The notes: generated by a model not told the origin, from the letters alone. Numbered from the stretch's first letter, positions 33,705-46,944 are shown. The stretch is DNA of 64,000 nt from Volutella citrinella (GCA_034401135.1 JAWZSP010000008.1:1054001-1118000); one strand, 5' to 3'. Translations and numbers: made by a program.

Positions 33705-35329
33705 CTGTTGAAGCGCATGTTAGCTCGAGTGTCTTTCGCGTACCGACATGCAAGGAAAGATTCCATCGATGGTGGTTGAAATGACAGGCCGACGCAAGGC
33801 AATGTCCCCCCTAACAACAAGGGCGAGTGCATGCTCCGTGGTATATAAATCAAGTCGAGCAAGGAGCCCACTCCTCTTGGGGTCAAAACACACAACATAC
33901 CTCGCTTGGTCCCCAGCGAATGCTTAATCCTTCCGTCGCGATGCATCTCCTCTGCAGGCCTGGCACCATCCTCACCCGCAGCGGGATGCACCGCCGAGCA
34001 AGACGAGCTACGGCCATTGTCCAATCATACACACCCGGCGCAAGTCAAGTAGTAGATGCTGGGCTTCTAGGCAGCCGACGATGCAACGAGAACGATGAGG
34101 TATGCGATGCGACCGTGTGGAGGAGGTCGAGCCCGAGGAATGACGTCGCCAGCCAGCTGTCCAGTATGCGTATCTTCCCCCGTAGGTATCTGTCTCGGAA
34201 AAAGCAACACTTGTCTAGTTGCTCGAGAGTGGTTGCTCAGGGACGCATCACAGCTGCCAGGCGCCTTTTCCTTTCGCTCGCTCCAGGCGACGAGTGAATG
34301 CTGGACGCGTCTGAGGCGAGGCTCCCACGCCCTCGGCAATCCGTGCCATCAATAGCCGTCCCCTCCTCTACACTCCGTCATGCTGCTGTCCCTTCTTGGA
34401 CGGCCGTTCCCCGCATCCCAGACCCCCTCATGGGCATTCGCCAATCATGGCTGCCTGTCGTGGTTGATCTGTGCCGTAAAAATCTGGGGAAATGCGGGGT
34501 GGCGTCCAACTCGGTCCAAGACCGGACCTCGCATCTGGGCGGCTAACAGGTCAAGGAGAGCCACAAGCTTTCGTCGCCCGTCTCGAGACCAACCTTCGAT
34601 GCAGTGTCTTCGGTTGAGGACCCTGACCACTCTGCTTCCAGTGGCAGAGTGCTGAGCAGTGGCTGTCCGGGCAGTCAGATTCGAAGAGAGTGATTTATGG
34701 AGTCCCAAGGTTGCTGCCATCTTCATAAAGCGTCCCTTGTCAAGCAGCCGATCGTCTTTGACGGTAATATTGGTAAAGTAGTGCCGGTAGCACTCTCGTC
34801 TATTTGGCTGGATGCACCCAGCTCCTATCGCAACTCGCTCAGGTGAGCCGGCAGTGTCATCAACTCATGGACCGCCATATCGCCGCGTCCATTGATCACA
34901 AATCAAATCAATGCTGCGCCATTCGCCCCGGCCATGCTTGCAAATTGCACCAAATGGGTTCACTCCTTCTCAGCAACCAGGCCATTCTAACCAGTCAGAA
35001 CCCACATTCTTCGCAATTGGAAATAGCGAACAAAGCAACCAGTGATCTATCCCAAAAGGGGTCGCAGAGAAAAGATAACAGCGAAAGAAAGTCTAGCCCC
35101 CAACCCAACCTAAATTTTGTTTATTCCGCGGCAATGCAACCGTGGAGGGCCGTAGTGGCCCTGGCCAAACCACATGAGCGTGGCCAGCCTGAAAGAGGTG
35201 CCATGAGGATGTCATTAGAAAATAGAGTAATAGGAGAATATACGTTGTTCGGAAAGCGCATGTGGAAAGATCTTCGTAGGGGATCGGGACGCTTGTATGC
35301 CGATGGTGTTTTCGGCTGGCTGGTGGTTA
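33705..35329. other. Acyl-CoA ligase 5' region and Och1-like 3' flank
   Basis: 1.6 kb that must contain the missing first exon and promoter of the ligase (33.7-34.0 kb). The rest shows no supportable gene. Confidence 0.45.
33841..33850 (-). promoter_or_regulatory. TATA-like element upstream of the acyl-CoA ligase
   Basis: ATTTATATAC on the minus strand, about 65 bp before the ATG at 33779. It supports transcription starting between these two points and so favours that ATG as the first exon, despite the phase problem. Confidence 0.4.
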
Positions 35330-36551
35330 TCATTGCGCCTGGAGAACTTCCTGGTTCTGGCCCTGGGCAGGCTGGGCCTCGTCCTTTTGTTCACCCATGT
35401 GTCGCTCGCTTTCCGGCTTCCATGTTCCTGTGCGCAGACTCGTCAGCATCGATAGTCGTCAATGGAGCTGCCATCGGGCTCTTACCTTCAAAGCCGTGCA
35501 GCACAAAGGCCATCGGGTCATCAGGCTCCTTGGCTCCCATCTGGCCAACGCCAGGGGAAAAGCTAGTGATTGGCAAGACGGCGACGTCTCCGACACGTTT
35601 GCTCGTCTCCATGCCAGTAAAGTTGCGATAGTCAACGACTCCCTTACTTGTCCCCATGTCAAAGAATCGTTCGTCGTTCAGGTATCGCATAACAGTATCT
35701 GTCCAGACCGCGGGACCCGTAAACTCGACCACATCGTGACCGTCAAAGTTGTCGAGCTTGCCCGACTTCTTCATGGAGAGCGTCTCCTTTGTGAGATGGG
35801 CGATTATGTCGCGCAGGACGGGGTGTCCAGCCTTGGCTTGGATCGTCCACTGACAAAACTGAATTCGACGGCTGTACCAGTCGGCCCAGTCAGGGCGATC
35901 AGGATCGGCCTCGATGCCAATGACCAGGCCGATGGTCTCGCGGGGAATGGATTCGGGGATCCACTGTACAGCGCTCTGCAGCGCGTAGGTATCGATATCT
36001 GAGTAGATGCCACCACGTGCAAAAAGAATTAGGTAGCGGAAGAAGTCGGCCTTCAGAACCGGTAGGGGCAACGCATGGTAGGCTTCGAGCACTTCAGGTA
36101 TCGACGCATACAGGAGTCGGAGGAGGCTCACGGCCACATCATCTGTGATAACCTCGTGAACGAAGCCAGGGTGCGCGATGGACCAGGACGCCTCTTGATC
36201 CACGAATTGGAACTCAGGAGTACCAGGCGTATACTTCCACGTTTGCCAGATGTAGGCGGGGAATTTGGTCTCGACGTCGTAGGGATACACATAGGCAAGC
36301 TTGTCGTAGGTGGACATGCCGGACATGTCGATACGAGGGCGCCTCCGAGGAGGCTTCTCTGCCGGCTCTTGCTTGCCACCGGGAGTGGAGGGATCGCTCT
36401 TCGCATCGGCACCGTTGGCGGCATTCGCGGCCTGCGTCCCCTTGTCCTGGGTCACAGGGACAGTTGGATGGCGCTCATGGGATCTGGTGATGAGAAAGAT
36501 GACGGTAAGAATGAAGGCGGCGGCCACGAGGGCTCGTCGAGAGTTGAGCAT
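35330..36551 (-). CDS. OCH1: Och1-like glycosyltransferase (GT32), type II membrane protein
   Basis: Model: complement(join(35330..35427,35486..36551)), 387 residues. A short cytosolic start (MLNSRRA) precedes a signal anchor (about residues 7-22, LVAAAFILTVIFLI), a basic/Pro stem, then the GT32 domain: FPAYIWQTWKYTP, LKADFFRYLILFARGGIYSDIDTYAL with the DxD motif (185-187), and PRETIGLVIGIEADP. Family members start the outer mannan chain of N-glycans in the Golgi by alpha-1,6-mannosylation. A 58-nt intron (35428-35485, GTAAGA...GCTGAC...CACAG) near the end restores the conserved FEGTWKPE; reading through would give an unrelated tail. The spliced C-terminus is Gln-rich (EAQPAQGQNQEVLQAQ). In filamentous fungi this family has several paralogues, so OCH1 is the group, not proof of orthology. 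Confidence 0.9.
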
Positions 36552-39500
36552 GTCGGCGGCGAGCGTGGCAGGACGGCGCGGTCGGATAGCCCCTGGTCAG
36601 GATGCCGTGGCGCAAGCTGGCGAGGACTATGGTCGAGGGCCACGATAGGGAGGGGGGAATTGAAATGAAAGAAATACTAAGGCATGAAGAATAGGATCGT
36701 CTCAGAGGGGTGTAATGCGATCGTGCGGTGCCGGAGGCGTGACGACGCGATAGATGGAGGAAGAAATAAATGCAAAAAAAAAAACCGAGGAGTGGTCACT
36801 CCCTAGAGGTGGAAGGTTGACGGAAGGTGTCGACAGTCAAGTCAACGGCGAAATGCAGGGGTCCACTGCGGGAGGGATGAGAAAATGCGACCAGAGTGCT
36901 GTGGCTCCCTGTCCTTAGTACACTGGCCTCTAACTAGGCGGAAAGAAGCCAGCGCAATCTCGGTGCTGCAAGGTGTAGCTTGATAGGTGCAGGCGTTCGC
37001 CAAGGCCCAGACCCCAATGAATGAGCCGCCAGGCTAGTCCGTGCTGGTCGCAATCCAGGAGTCGGGGCTTGCGTTGTGGCCTCGACGCGTTGATTAGCCG
37101 CTGATGTGGCTGTCCTGCCACGCGGTAGGGGGCCTTTCGGAGGAGGTGGGTAGCGCGCTGTACGATGTACGACGTATAGGAGCTGCGGGAAGACAGGCGA
37201 TGGGGACAGGGGGAGGGGCAGTGGGGGAGGTGATTTATTGAATGAAGGAATGGAAAAGTTGAGACAAATGGCGAGGAGCAATGAAAGCTGGGCTCGCAGG
37301 ATTGATTCCAGTCTGTGGTGACGGATGCCTTAGGTAGGTACTCACTTTCGTAGTAGCAGGCAGGAGTGGAAGGCAAGGAAGGAAGAATGAGGGAAGGATA
37401 CTTGAGGTTTGTGAAGGGTCTCTGCGTTCTTGAGCTTCCACGCAAGCGCACCTCCGACAAAGTAGGACCCAGAACGGTGTACACGGCGAGAGTGGGTTTG
37501 CACGTTGCTCCAGAGGCGTGCGACTTTGCAGGATGTGGGGAGCAAGTTTCGTCAGTCGTCGTGTAATCATGGGTATTTCGGCACGAGTGAACCAAGGCGT
37601 ACGCGGCCCGTCCGGGGGCGCAGTGACGATGATGATTGATTGATTACACCAATTACGACGGGCACAGACCCTGCTGAGACGGAGGAGCACAGTACCCTAC
37701 TGGCGGCACTTGATCTTTGCACAACTTGCTGACGATTGGCGTTCGAAGGTGCCCCTGAGACGCCTTGGATTGCGAATTACATCAAGTTTGGCGGGTGGAG
37801 ACGGGGCAGAGGGCGACTAATGTTAGCCAGGTGTTTGGACCGTTGCTCCTAATTAGCTCCTTGCTGTGCGTCAGGGGACTTGCGCCAGTGGACCGTGCTG
37901 TGGCGGACCATGATGGAAGCTTGCGGGCGAAGGCTTGGCCTTGATCCCCCCACCTTGCCAAGCTTGCCTCATACCAGATTGTTACAGTCTTGCAGAGCCC
38001 CGAGCCTCAGCTTGAGTCGACAGGTGCTGGAACAGCGGAAGAAGCCCTGTCCTTATTCCGTCCGGCCTTGAGTCCTTGGCCTGCCCCTAGGTACAGACCC
38101 TCGTGCCTGTGACGTGTAGTACCATGTATCAGGTAAGTACCTCGACCCAGATTAGGTGCTGAGCCTAGCCAACAGAATCTCCTACCCCGTCGGCTCCCTC
38201 TCACCATCATGATAAAGTGTCGGGTTGGGCAACGACTCGTAGTCCAGACAGATGATGGCGTGACCACCTTTTGACCCAATACAGTAATTCACGCGTATAA
38301 TGATGACCTGTTTCGGAATTGCGGGAGTTACACCTCCCGCCTCGGCTTGTTCGCTCGTTGAGTCCGCGGTCAAACGAGATGCTAGAGAAGCCTCGCTATG
38401 GGCCACACAAGATTTTCGTACGGGTACATGAGTTCTCCAGGCGGCAAAATGCCAGCATCCGGTATGTTCTTTGAGGCATAAAACACCACATGTAAGTCGG
38501 GGATTCTGGCACGAGCTCCTTGTGCTTGCATTCCTTGATGCTTGGGATGGTGTTCCGTCCTCCGTGTCTTCTCCTTCATCGAAATGATAAAAACCGAAAG
38601 GCATTCGACGAGAGAGTATTCGAGGTGGAGATAAGCCCCAAAGCTTCCTCTCCGGCCACAACCAAGCCGCGAGAGCTTCTTGGAGCCCAAGTGGGATGAC
38701 TGGTCAATTGAACTGCTCACATGCACCACTCTCTGTTACTCTGCAACCAGACGATCGACGTAACGTGCTTTGACCAGGGAGACAGAACCCGATATTTCGC
38801 AAGAGAGGCTCATCCACACGACCAGTCCCGATTGGCCTAGCAGCTTGTTCCCCAGCCTCATCCGCCGAGGATAGGTAAAGCCACTACGGTGTCGAGCTGT
38901 CTTGGCAGTTACGATGGAAGTCGGGGCCGCTACCCCAGATTGAAGCTTGTTGTGTCACAATCCACTGAAACGCTGAGTTGAATAGTTTTCCAGCGCCCAG
39001 AGGTCAAACAAACTGGGCCAGCCTCGAATTGAGACCCCCTTGTCTGAGAGGCTGCAAGTCCAATGACCAATAAACAGTCGTTTGCATGTCACAGGCGAGG
39101 AGCCAGTCCAATTGACTTTCACATTCCTCTTGTAAGTCGGGGAGACAGATTGGTAGAACTGTTGGCCAAACCGCCGTGCTCTGTCTTGCATGGGCCGCGC
39201 TGTGATACAGAAGTCGCTATGCCCGAGATTGCTGGGACGGAAACTGTTTGCAATCATGGACCCCGCAGATCGACTATGTTGAGACTCAAGACTACACATC
39301 GCCGACGCTCGTCTCTGCAGTTAAGCAAGCAACAGTGTATGCAATGGCTGGAAACGGGCCTCCCGCGTCTGGCTAGGATCTTGCCCCCACCGATTGTCGA
39401 ACAGATTTTGTTGCGCCAATCGCAGAAGTGAACATTTGATGCCTACTCCGTGTAACAAGCAACGGTGGTGTCTCAGGTGAGCCGACCACGTCCGACGTGT

Positions 39501-41068
39501 AGCCCACATGTCACGACAGCCCGTGCCGATCAAGAGAAGAAATAGGGCGGACGGGGGGCTGTGGCTGTGGACCCGGGACGACAATTGTCCATTGTTTCAG
39601 CACCCTGGATCGGGGCTGGGTTGTCGATTCGCGCAGGCATTCGCTTCCTCTGACGAAGACACGGCGCCGTAATACTCGAAAGCACGACGTAAGCTGCCGA
39701 GGAAGCCAAGGTATGCAGTGGGAGACTGTTCTTCGAGGCATCGCAGGGTAAGCGCTGCTATTGCGAAGTACAGCGAACTAATTGAGAGCAGAAAACTTGG
39801 CCAATTGGTTCGAGAGCCCGAGTATTTCATGAGGGTTGTGGACTTGGCCTTTTCTGCCATCCCAATTGAACTGTCCCTCAACACAGGGTTCTCGACTCAG
39901 CATGCAAGAACAGTTTCCATTTTGGTCAATGTTCGTCTTGATCCTTTGCTCATTTGATTGGGCTCCCTTTCGCCGTCATCGTTGTTTTTCCTTTTTGCAG
40001 GGAACCAAAGTTTTTTATTTTTATTTCGTTAGTGAGATGGGATCAATGCTTTGTAGATGAGAAGCCTCTCTCCAGGATATCGACGAGAAAGCAGAAGCCA
40101 CTGTACTCCGGTGCGACTCTGAAGTCTCGGTAGGCGAGCGTTTCTCCGTGTTCAGTAAAACGGCTGCATGTATGACACGCATCAGACGTCGTCCAGTGCA
40201 GGGCTCCTGTGCCTTGTGTAGGTCAACTTCACTGTTGAGTCTAGGCAGAGCGGAAGTATCAGACATCAAATACGGTCAGGTCGCCCTCGTAGCCAAACGT
40301 GAGCTGCTCAAATAAAAACGGCCGTCGGTGAGGGAAAACCATGGCGATTAGGGCAGACTGGCAGAGGCATCTACAACCAACCAGGTGCTGAACACGAGGC
40401 ACCTGTAGTGCTTTATTGTACGTGAACGGAAGCGCAATGAAGGGCAATCAGCGATGTTGCGCTGTGGGAGACTGCCTCGGGATCAGGTATCGGCCCGTGG
40501 TACTATGTGCACAACATATCGGCTGCAGGATCGGAAGTGTATCCCAACACACGAGGGTTCCCATGCTGATCATTAACCCTCCTTTGGGTGGCCCAGAGAG
40601 TGATATGGGAGGGTGACTGAGGGTATTTCGAAGAAAGCTGCAGCTGGTCGCTGGCGGTGGGAGCACCCCTCCATTGGCCAGTGCGGTCCAATTGATTGAT
40701 CAGCGACCAACGAATTGGCTGGTTCCCGCAGGCGCTGTGGCGGGAAGGGCGTCAGACTCCAGCTAGCCTCGGGGTTGGTAAACACCCCGGACGGCCGATC
40801 GAGGAGGTCCCAGTAGTGCTGAGCTTGAGTGCAAGCGCAGAGCTAGCAAGCGTCCAGTTTTGTTTCGTTGGAAGCTGGCATATAGGTTCATCGGGACAAG
40901 GATTGTCGAAGCTTGTTTCCTGAATTGGCAGCTCTGCTGAAGCTCGATCCCCCCGGGTTTTACGGAGGAAACGGCTGGGCGAAGGGCGAAAGGGCATGGG
41001 GGTTGATGATGAGATGTGATGCTGCGATGCAGTAGTAGGAGTGCTGCCGCTGATTGTCAGAGGGCGCG

Positions 41069-41090
41069 CGCACACACACACGTACACACC
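41069..41090. repeat. (CA)n-like microsatellite
   Basis: Alternating cacacacacacacg followed by tacacacc, after a gcgcgcg stretch. Alternating purine-pyrimidine over roughly 25 bp. Confidence 0.7.
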
Positions 41091-44000
41091 ATCTCACTCG
41101 CGTAGGGCGTGGCATCGTCATCGCATGTAACGTGTCGGCCTTGCCCTGCCCTCATCGGTGCTCATCGGCGATGTCAAATCCACGCCTTGAAGACATGGTA
41201 GTGGGGCGCCCGCGCGGGGTGGATATTGGCTAGCCCAACAGCTTCGAGTAATCATGGTTGCGAGAAGGCCTGGGATGTGCGTGGTGAGAATACGACTTTG
41301 TGTGAGTGAGTGATTCTGTGGACTGTAGCCCTGGCCGGCCCTGGCACGGAGGGCTAAAGGGCGCACTCAGATTAACAGTAAATGTCCTATCTGTGCCATA
41401 TATTCCAGCCCGGATGGCGGAATCCGACCAGCCGATGAGCATCAACACACTAACGATGTCCCGCTCATGGATAGCTCCAGTAGCTCCATCATCCATGAGC
41501 ATGAGCTCCGTTGTAGGAGCAGCGACATGTCCAAAGGAGCGCCCTTCTTTGGACAGCCAGGGCGGTAACGTATCCGAGAAGGTGTTCCTAACTCCCTGCT
41601 CGAGTCCAATGTGTTGTCTGACAGAGAAAGTAATATTCTGTTATGTCATGTTACCGTCTTGGCACCTGTCATCACTGTCATGGGATGGCATCCAAAGTCC
41701 CACGGGCTCCCACCGGCTGAGAATGGCAGGGGCACATTTGTCAGCCTCCAGCGTGGGACGCCGACTGCTTAGTACCCGTAGCCCACAGCAGCCATGGCCG
41801 TTTCAATCTGTCGGCAACTCAACTGGCGGCAAGCGGGGAAACTTGGCGCAGGCTGGTATGCATGGGACTCCCCTATGTCCGCGTCCGTCGAAAAGAATGA
41901 CAATGGCTTCCCTGGTTTGCGAGTGCGATTCATCCATCATCTTTGATGCAAGAAACTCCGACTCTCCGCGGGTGTGATAGCGACTGCGGGGGTGACACTA
42001 TCAAATCAGTGGGTGGACCCCACATTGCCGGATGCCCAGGCTGTCGGGATCCCGATAGGGTCGCCCACCTCGCAACCCAAGCCAACGTTCCAGCACGTAG
42101 GTCTTGTCATGATGGTGGCCGCGACCCATGATAGATGCTCGCACTTGCCAGAGGTGGTAGGTAGTCAGCGGTGAAGAGCGGCAGAGCTGCACCGTTGAGA
42201 GCAGGTAGGTAGCTACCCCAATCGGCAGTAGCCCTGCGCTTTCCCGGGATAGTAGAACCATAGGGCAGGATCCCCCGCTCTCTAACGTCGCAATGCACCA
42301 CATTACCGAAGACCGACCAAGCCCTATCACCACATCGATCACACTCGCGCACACATGGCCCGTTCTAGTATGAACTGGCGCTGTCGAGCATGGGGCACCG
42401 GGCTCGGCGGGCGGCCTTTGCGGTCTCCGAGGATGCCGGGACCACCACCCACCGGATTCCCCACTCTGCGGAGTTAAGTATGGATTCCAACAGCGATGCT
42501 TGCGCCACGAGGGGACAGTCCAGCCCAGCCCAGCGATGCAATGCAGCGGCGTGACGGGCTGAACCTTGGGTGACGGTGGCCGTTTCTCAACGGAGCTGGG
42601 CTGCGTGCTGGCGGATTCGATACTTCAGTTGCGCGCCTCCACGCTTGGCGCCCTTACCTCCGTACCCTTTTCGATGCCTCCACTTCCCGTGGGATTGCAA
42701 CCGCGCGCCGGAGCCACTGAGCACTGGTGTCATCATATCGACTTGGACCACTAGGTATCGGTTTGGATTCGGGCTTGGGGCTGCCCCTCTTGGCGCTTCT
42801 GCCACACACACGCACACATCGCGGGGAGACAGAGGAGCTGAACGAGGGTAAAGGAGGGGGACGACGCATGCCGCGCCATGGTCAGCATCCAGACAAGATT
42901 GACTATCTCCGATCTGCTCGATCTCGCTGTGCTACCTGCGGGTGTGTGGTGCGTATCGTATCGACATGGACTGACTATCTTGGCCGGTAGGGTGCGATTG
43001 GCACGCACTCCCGTGCATCCACATTTGTCTTCCTCTCCCACATCCCCAATACAGTAGGTCGTTGAGCTCGTGGGTGGTTTAGCCGATGCTCACGCTGTCC
43101 TATGGCTTGGAAGCACCGTCTGAGTTGGACATACGAACAAGTCCCATTTCACCGCATAGCTACACATGCAAACATGCTAGCCAAGTGAGACCGTCCTTTA
43201 CATCAAATACACTGCATCGCCTGCCATGCTGCGATTTCCCAACAGAGAATGTGGATCTCTACGTCTGACGAAAGACACATCAGGTGTGGTGTGCGACACG
43301 CACGCCCCCTTTCGGCTTTCTTCAGCTGGACGGCGAAGCCTGGTCGCTGGAGGCTGCTGCTGTTCATGGCCATGGTGCCCAATTCATGCCATGTCGAGCT
43401 CACAGTTCGCATGGCATCGTTATGTTATTACCAACAGCTCTTACCGAAGAGCATATCCTCGGGCGCATACGTCCCGCCGCTCCTCCTTCAATATCCTTCT
43501 ACGTTTACAGGTGTCGGGTGGCACTCATGTGGCTCTGCTTGTACATGCGCCGGGCTGGAACTCGGGACTGGTTCCGGTACCGAGGGGCGCGCCCTGTTGG
43601 GGTCTGGTGTCTGGAGTTGGCTCGGAGTTGGTGACTTGCTGTAGGCGTCGGCAGACGGACGGTTGACCCTTTAAAACCGCCCACGGCCAACCCCGGCGAC
43701 TTTCATGGTGCCCGCCGGTCCCAAGTTCCTCCCGTCCTTCGCACCTTGGATGCATTTCCCCCCGTCGTCCTGCCCCTCCCCAGCCCAAGAGACCAAACCC
43801 CGGCCAGCTGAGTAACGCGAACGAATCCATCATTCTGCTCCATACCAGTTCCCGCTTTGTCGATTTTCTTGCGCGGCTGTGGTGGTGGCGTTTTGCCCCC
43901 GACTGCTGGATTGAGCAAGCACCGACGGACCGCTAAGGTACCTACGGAGCAGCGACAGAGAACCCGACGGCAGACACGGCAGGTGCCTCGCTGCTTTTGG

Positions 44001-44435
44001 CGGCTGGTAGGTGACTTTTCGGCTTTTAACACCCGCTGCCTCCGTCACGGCCGAGAAAAAATTACTGCCACCCCAGCCAAGCACTGGCCGGGCCTCTCAT
44101 CAGCACCAGTCCAGCCCCAGCAGCGCCAACACTCCACTGCTCTCAGCACCCACCAGGCGGCAAACGCCCAGCCAGCGCACCCGACCGCTGCTGGATTGAT
44201 AATCACCCACCCCCCGGCGTTCCGTTCTCTCCGCCTCCCGCGCCACGGCTAAGACAGCGCCGCTGGCACCTCGTTCCCGCTCGCTCGCAAATCATAAATC
44301 AAAGCAAATCAAGTCAAGTCCACTGAGGACAAGCCCAAAGCAGGGACCGAGCTACGACGCAGAGCATTTCATAATCAAGCAATTCCGCAGGCCTCGATGA
44401 CTTCCTAAAGCATCGCACCCACGCCTCGTGCCCCT

Positions 44436-44445
44436 GTTATATAGA
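44436..44445 (+). promoter_or_regulatory. TATA-like element upstream of the DUF3237 gene
   Basis: GTTATATAGA about 175 bp before the ATG at 44619, followed by CA-rich leader sequence typical of fungal 5' UTRs. Confidence 0.4.
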
Positions 44446-44618
44446 GCGAGTCGTCGGCCTTTGTCTCTTTGCCGAAGAGGCGACAGACATCACCCGCCAG
44501 CTGCAACCAATTAATATTCAAAGTACCCAACTGCCCGACTCATCAACACTCAACCACAACCCACACTCACACAACAGCGAGTCGGCCATCAGTCCGCCGC
44601 CCACAGCCATCTAGCATC

Positions 44619-45988
44619 ATGGCGACCGCGACGGAGACGGACACTCTGTCGCTGCCCACCAGCACTGCGCCTACAGACTTCTCCGAGTCGACATGCATCC
44701 CGCAATCACCACATCCCATCTTCGCCTCTCACCACCCCGCAGCCTCTTCGCCGTCATCTCACCCGGTCGCCTCCGCCGCCTGGGACACCCAGATTCACCT
44801 CACCGGTCTACCAAATCCGCCCGTACCGCAATTCAGCGCCGGCCCGAGCCCGGGCTTTAACCCCGGCGCATGGCTACCCGTCTCCATGGACCAGTGCAGT
44901 GAGGTCTCGAGCCAACCGGGGAGCAGCCAAGGCTCTGGGACAGGATGCTTCAACGACGGCGGAGTCTTGTACCGCGCACAGGCGGAGAAGGAATGCAGAG
45001 AAGGACCCGGCAAGTACGTCTTCATCCCAATTTGATCCAATTTTAGGGCCCTCTGAGCCACGGCGCAATCAGTTTCCCGCGTGGAGAACTGCGTCGGGCG
45101 CGCGGCGGAACGGATGACTTACACAGTCCACATCGATGGCTAACATTTCATCACGAGTGGCCAGGTCCGTTGAGGAGGCATGCAAACGCTCCCTCGACCA
45201 CTTCCCCTGCCCGGGCGTCGTCTTCCCCATGCCGGCTCTCGACTTTGACTTCCGCATCGCCGTCCGCCTGAACCGCGAGCCTTGCCATGCTGGCGCCGGC
45301 GATGCCAAGGAGATCACCACTGTGGCCGCCGGCGTGTGGTCAGGCTCCTTTGGTCACGGGCGCGTCCTTGTAAGTGCATTAATTTGGATAGAGACCATCT
45401 AATACCTCCAAGCACTGGTAAGGATCGCCATCTGACCGTCTCCGTCTATAGGCTGGTGGCTACGATCTCGGTCAAGCCCGCGGATTCCGACCAATGAGGC
45501 TCGTTGAGGGTGCCTTTGTCGTCCAAACAAGTGACGAGTCCCCTGCCGTGTAAGAGCACAATGCCCCCCTGGCCTTTCCCTCCCCCATCTTGGGATTCCG
45601 ACGCTCAGTAGAACTGACCATGTCGACAACCACAGCCTAGAGATGCGAACCCGCGGCTCCCTGTCGGGCCCTTCTGACATCCTGGATGCCCTACTCAGCC
45701 CGCGCAGTCCCAAGGACATTGACCCGCGCCGCTACGGATTCCGCATGTTTGCCACCATCAAGACTGCTGACAAGCGGTACGCGGAAATCGTAAACTGCGG
45801 CCTGTGGGTGGCGAGCGGCGCCTGGCGCGGCGAACACCTGGTCATTGAGTAAGCCGCCACTCCCGACGCACTTCACTTGACCTCAACTAGCCTTGACGAC
45901 GGCGGGGACAAGGACAAGGAAGACGTCACGACAATGGTGATTATGAAGGCTGACAGTTGGTTCTCTTAGTGCCTACCGAGTAACGTAA
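44619..45988 (+). CDS. DUF3237 family protein
   Basis: Model: join(44619..45013,45165..45369,45452..45549,45636..45848,45970..45988), 309 residues. The first ~125 residues are Ser/Pro-rich and probably disordered. The C-terminal ~150 residues match the DUF3237 beta-barrel: ALDFDFRIAVRLN, TTVAAGVWSGSFGHGRVLAGGYD, RLVEGAFVVQTSDESPAVLEMRTRGSLSGPSDIL, YGFRMFATIKTADKRYAEIVNCGLWVASGAWRGEHLVIDAYRV. The last exon encodes only the end of AYRVT. The molecular role of the domain is not established. All five exons have good GT-AG signals and keep phase. Confidence 0.87.
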
Positions 45989-46944
45989 CACCTCATATGG
46001 TGTTCACCACTTCTGTCCAAGTATCGTCTTTTTTCACCACATTGAACCTTTCAGCGATGACACCCTCAAAGGGTCCATTTGTCGACATTATTGCATCGGA
46101 TCTAGCGAATTGAGTTCAGATCCTGGAGTAGGGAGCATGGATTGGCGGGTGTTTTGGGTGGTTCATGTCAGTTTCGGCTCCCGCGCGTGGGTTTCCTTAT
46201 TTGCAACTGGGCGGGGGGGCATCGGTGCATAGGCGAAGGCGTCTCATTGCTTTCCGGGCCAAAGACATGTTGGGATTACGGCACACAAAGTCTCTTGTCA
46301 GTCCTCAGAGCCAAGTCAACACCTGTGACACGAAAATGCGTGCTTCCGGTGATGTTGTATTGAACGTATGGGATGTATGTTGCTCCGAGTTGGGAGCTCA
46401 GTTGCCTGCTTCCTTGGGAGAGACGGCAAACCGGCAGCACCAGCCTCTGAATGCCCATCTCGGACACAGAGCCAAGGACAGAGCACCGTGTCTCATGACC
46501 CAGGCCACTCTCAGACCAGCAACGCGCAGAGAAGGTCGTGATGCCAACCTGAGTGACCGTACCACGGCTGCGGCCACCAACCTGTAATCGGAAGCCCTTA
46601 GGCCCGAGTGATAATTAATAATGGCAGACATCCATCCGGAGATAGCATCGGGCCTACATTGGCCAACCATGTCGTGCCGGTTCATTCGGGTCCCTAAGCT
46701 AAGTAGACAGGACGAGTCGGATACGAGCCAAGGATGAAGGAGGCATGCGTATCAGGCGAGTCCACCCGCCTCTCCCGCCTCGTGCGGCACTGGCGGGTCG
46801 TGAGCTGCCGAAAGAGCGTCCGCATCAGTCTGCCGAGCGTGCCAACGCCAAGGCATCCCGTCCAGGTGATGACCACTTTGCCTCTTTTCCCTTCATTGCC
46901 ACACCCCATGATCGTGTGACGGTGTGTCGGGCGCGGCGGCCGAA
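45989..46944. other. Convergent 3' flanks, DUF3237 gene / POP7
   Basis: 956 bp between stop codons of convergent genes; no supportable gene. Confidence 0.5.

Larger units (their letters stand above)
36552..44618. other. 8 kb interval without a supportable gene
   Basis: Many ORFs of 60-220 codons lie here on both strands, but none shows family motifs, spliceable continuity or a convincing start. GC stays near the window average, so this is not an AT-rich RIP island. It includes an A11 run (about 36773-36784) in the Och1-like upstream region, a (CA)n stretch near 41069-41090, TAGGTA motifs (37331-37340, 42170-42220), and the promoter of the DUF3237 gene at the right end (TATA-like 44436-44445). 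Confidence 0.5.

Noticed and set aside
34804..35631. Plus-strand ORF of 275 codons
   Set aside because: No motif; it overlaps the Och1-like C-terminal exons on the opposite strand, which have clear family similarity.
38182..38661. Minus-strand ORF of 159 codons with a start like MPFGFYHFDEGEDTEDG
   Set aside because: The acidic start looked gene-like, but there was no family match or continuation; left as part of the gene-free interval.
41306..41977. Plus-strand ORF of 223 codons
   Set aside because: No domain, no intron logic and no codon pattern like neighbouring genes.
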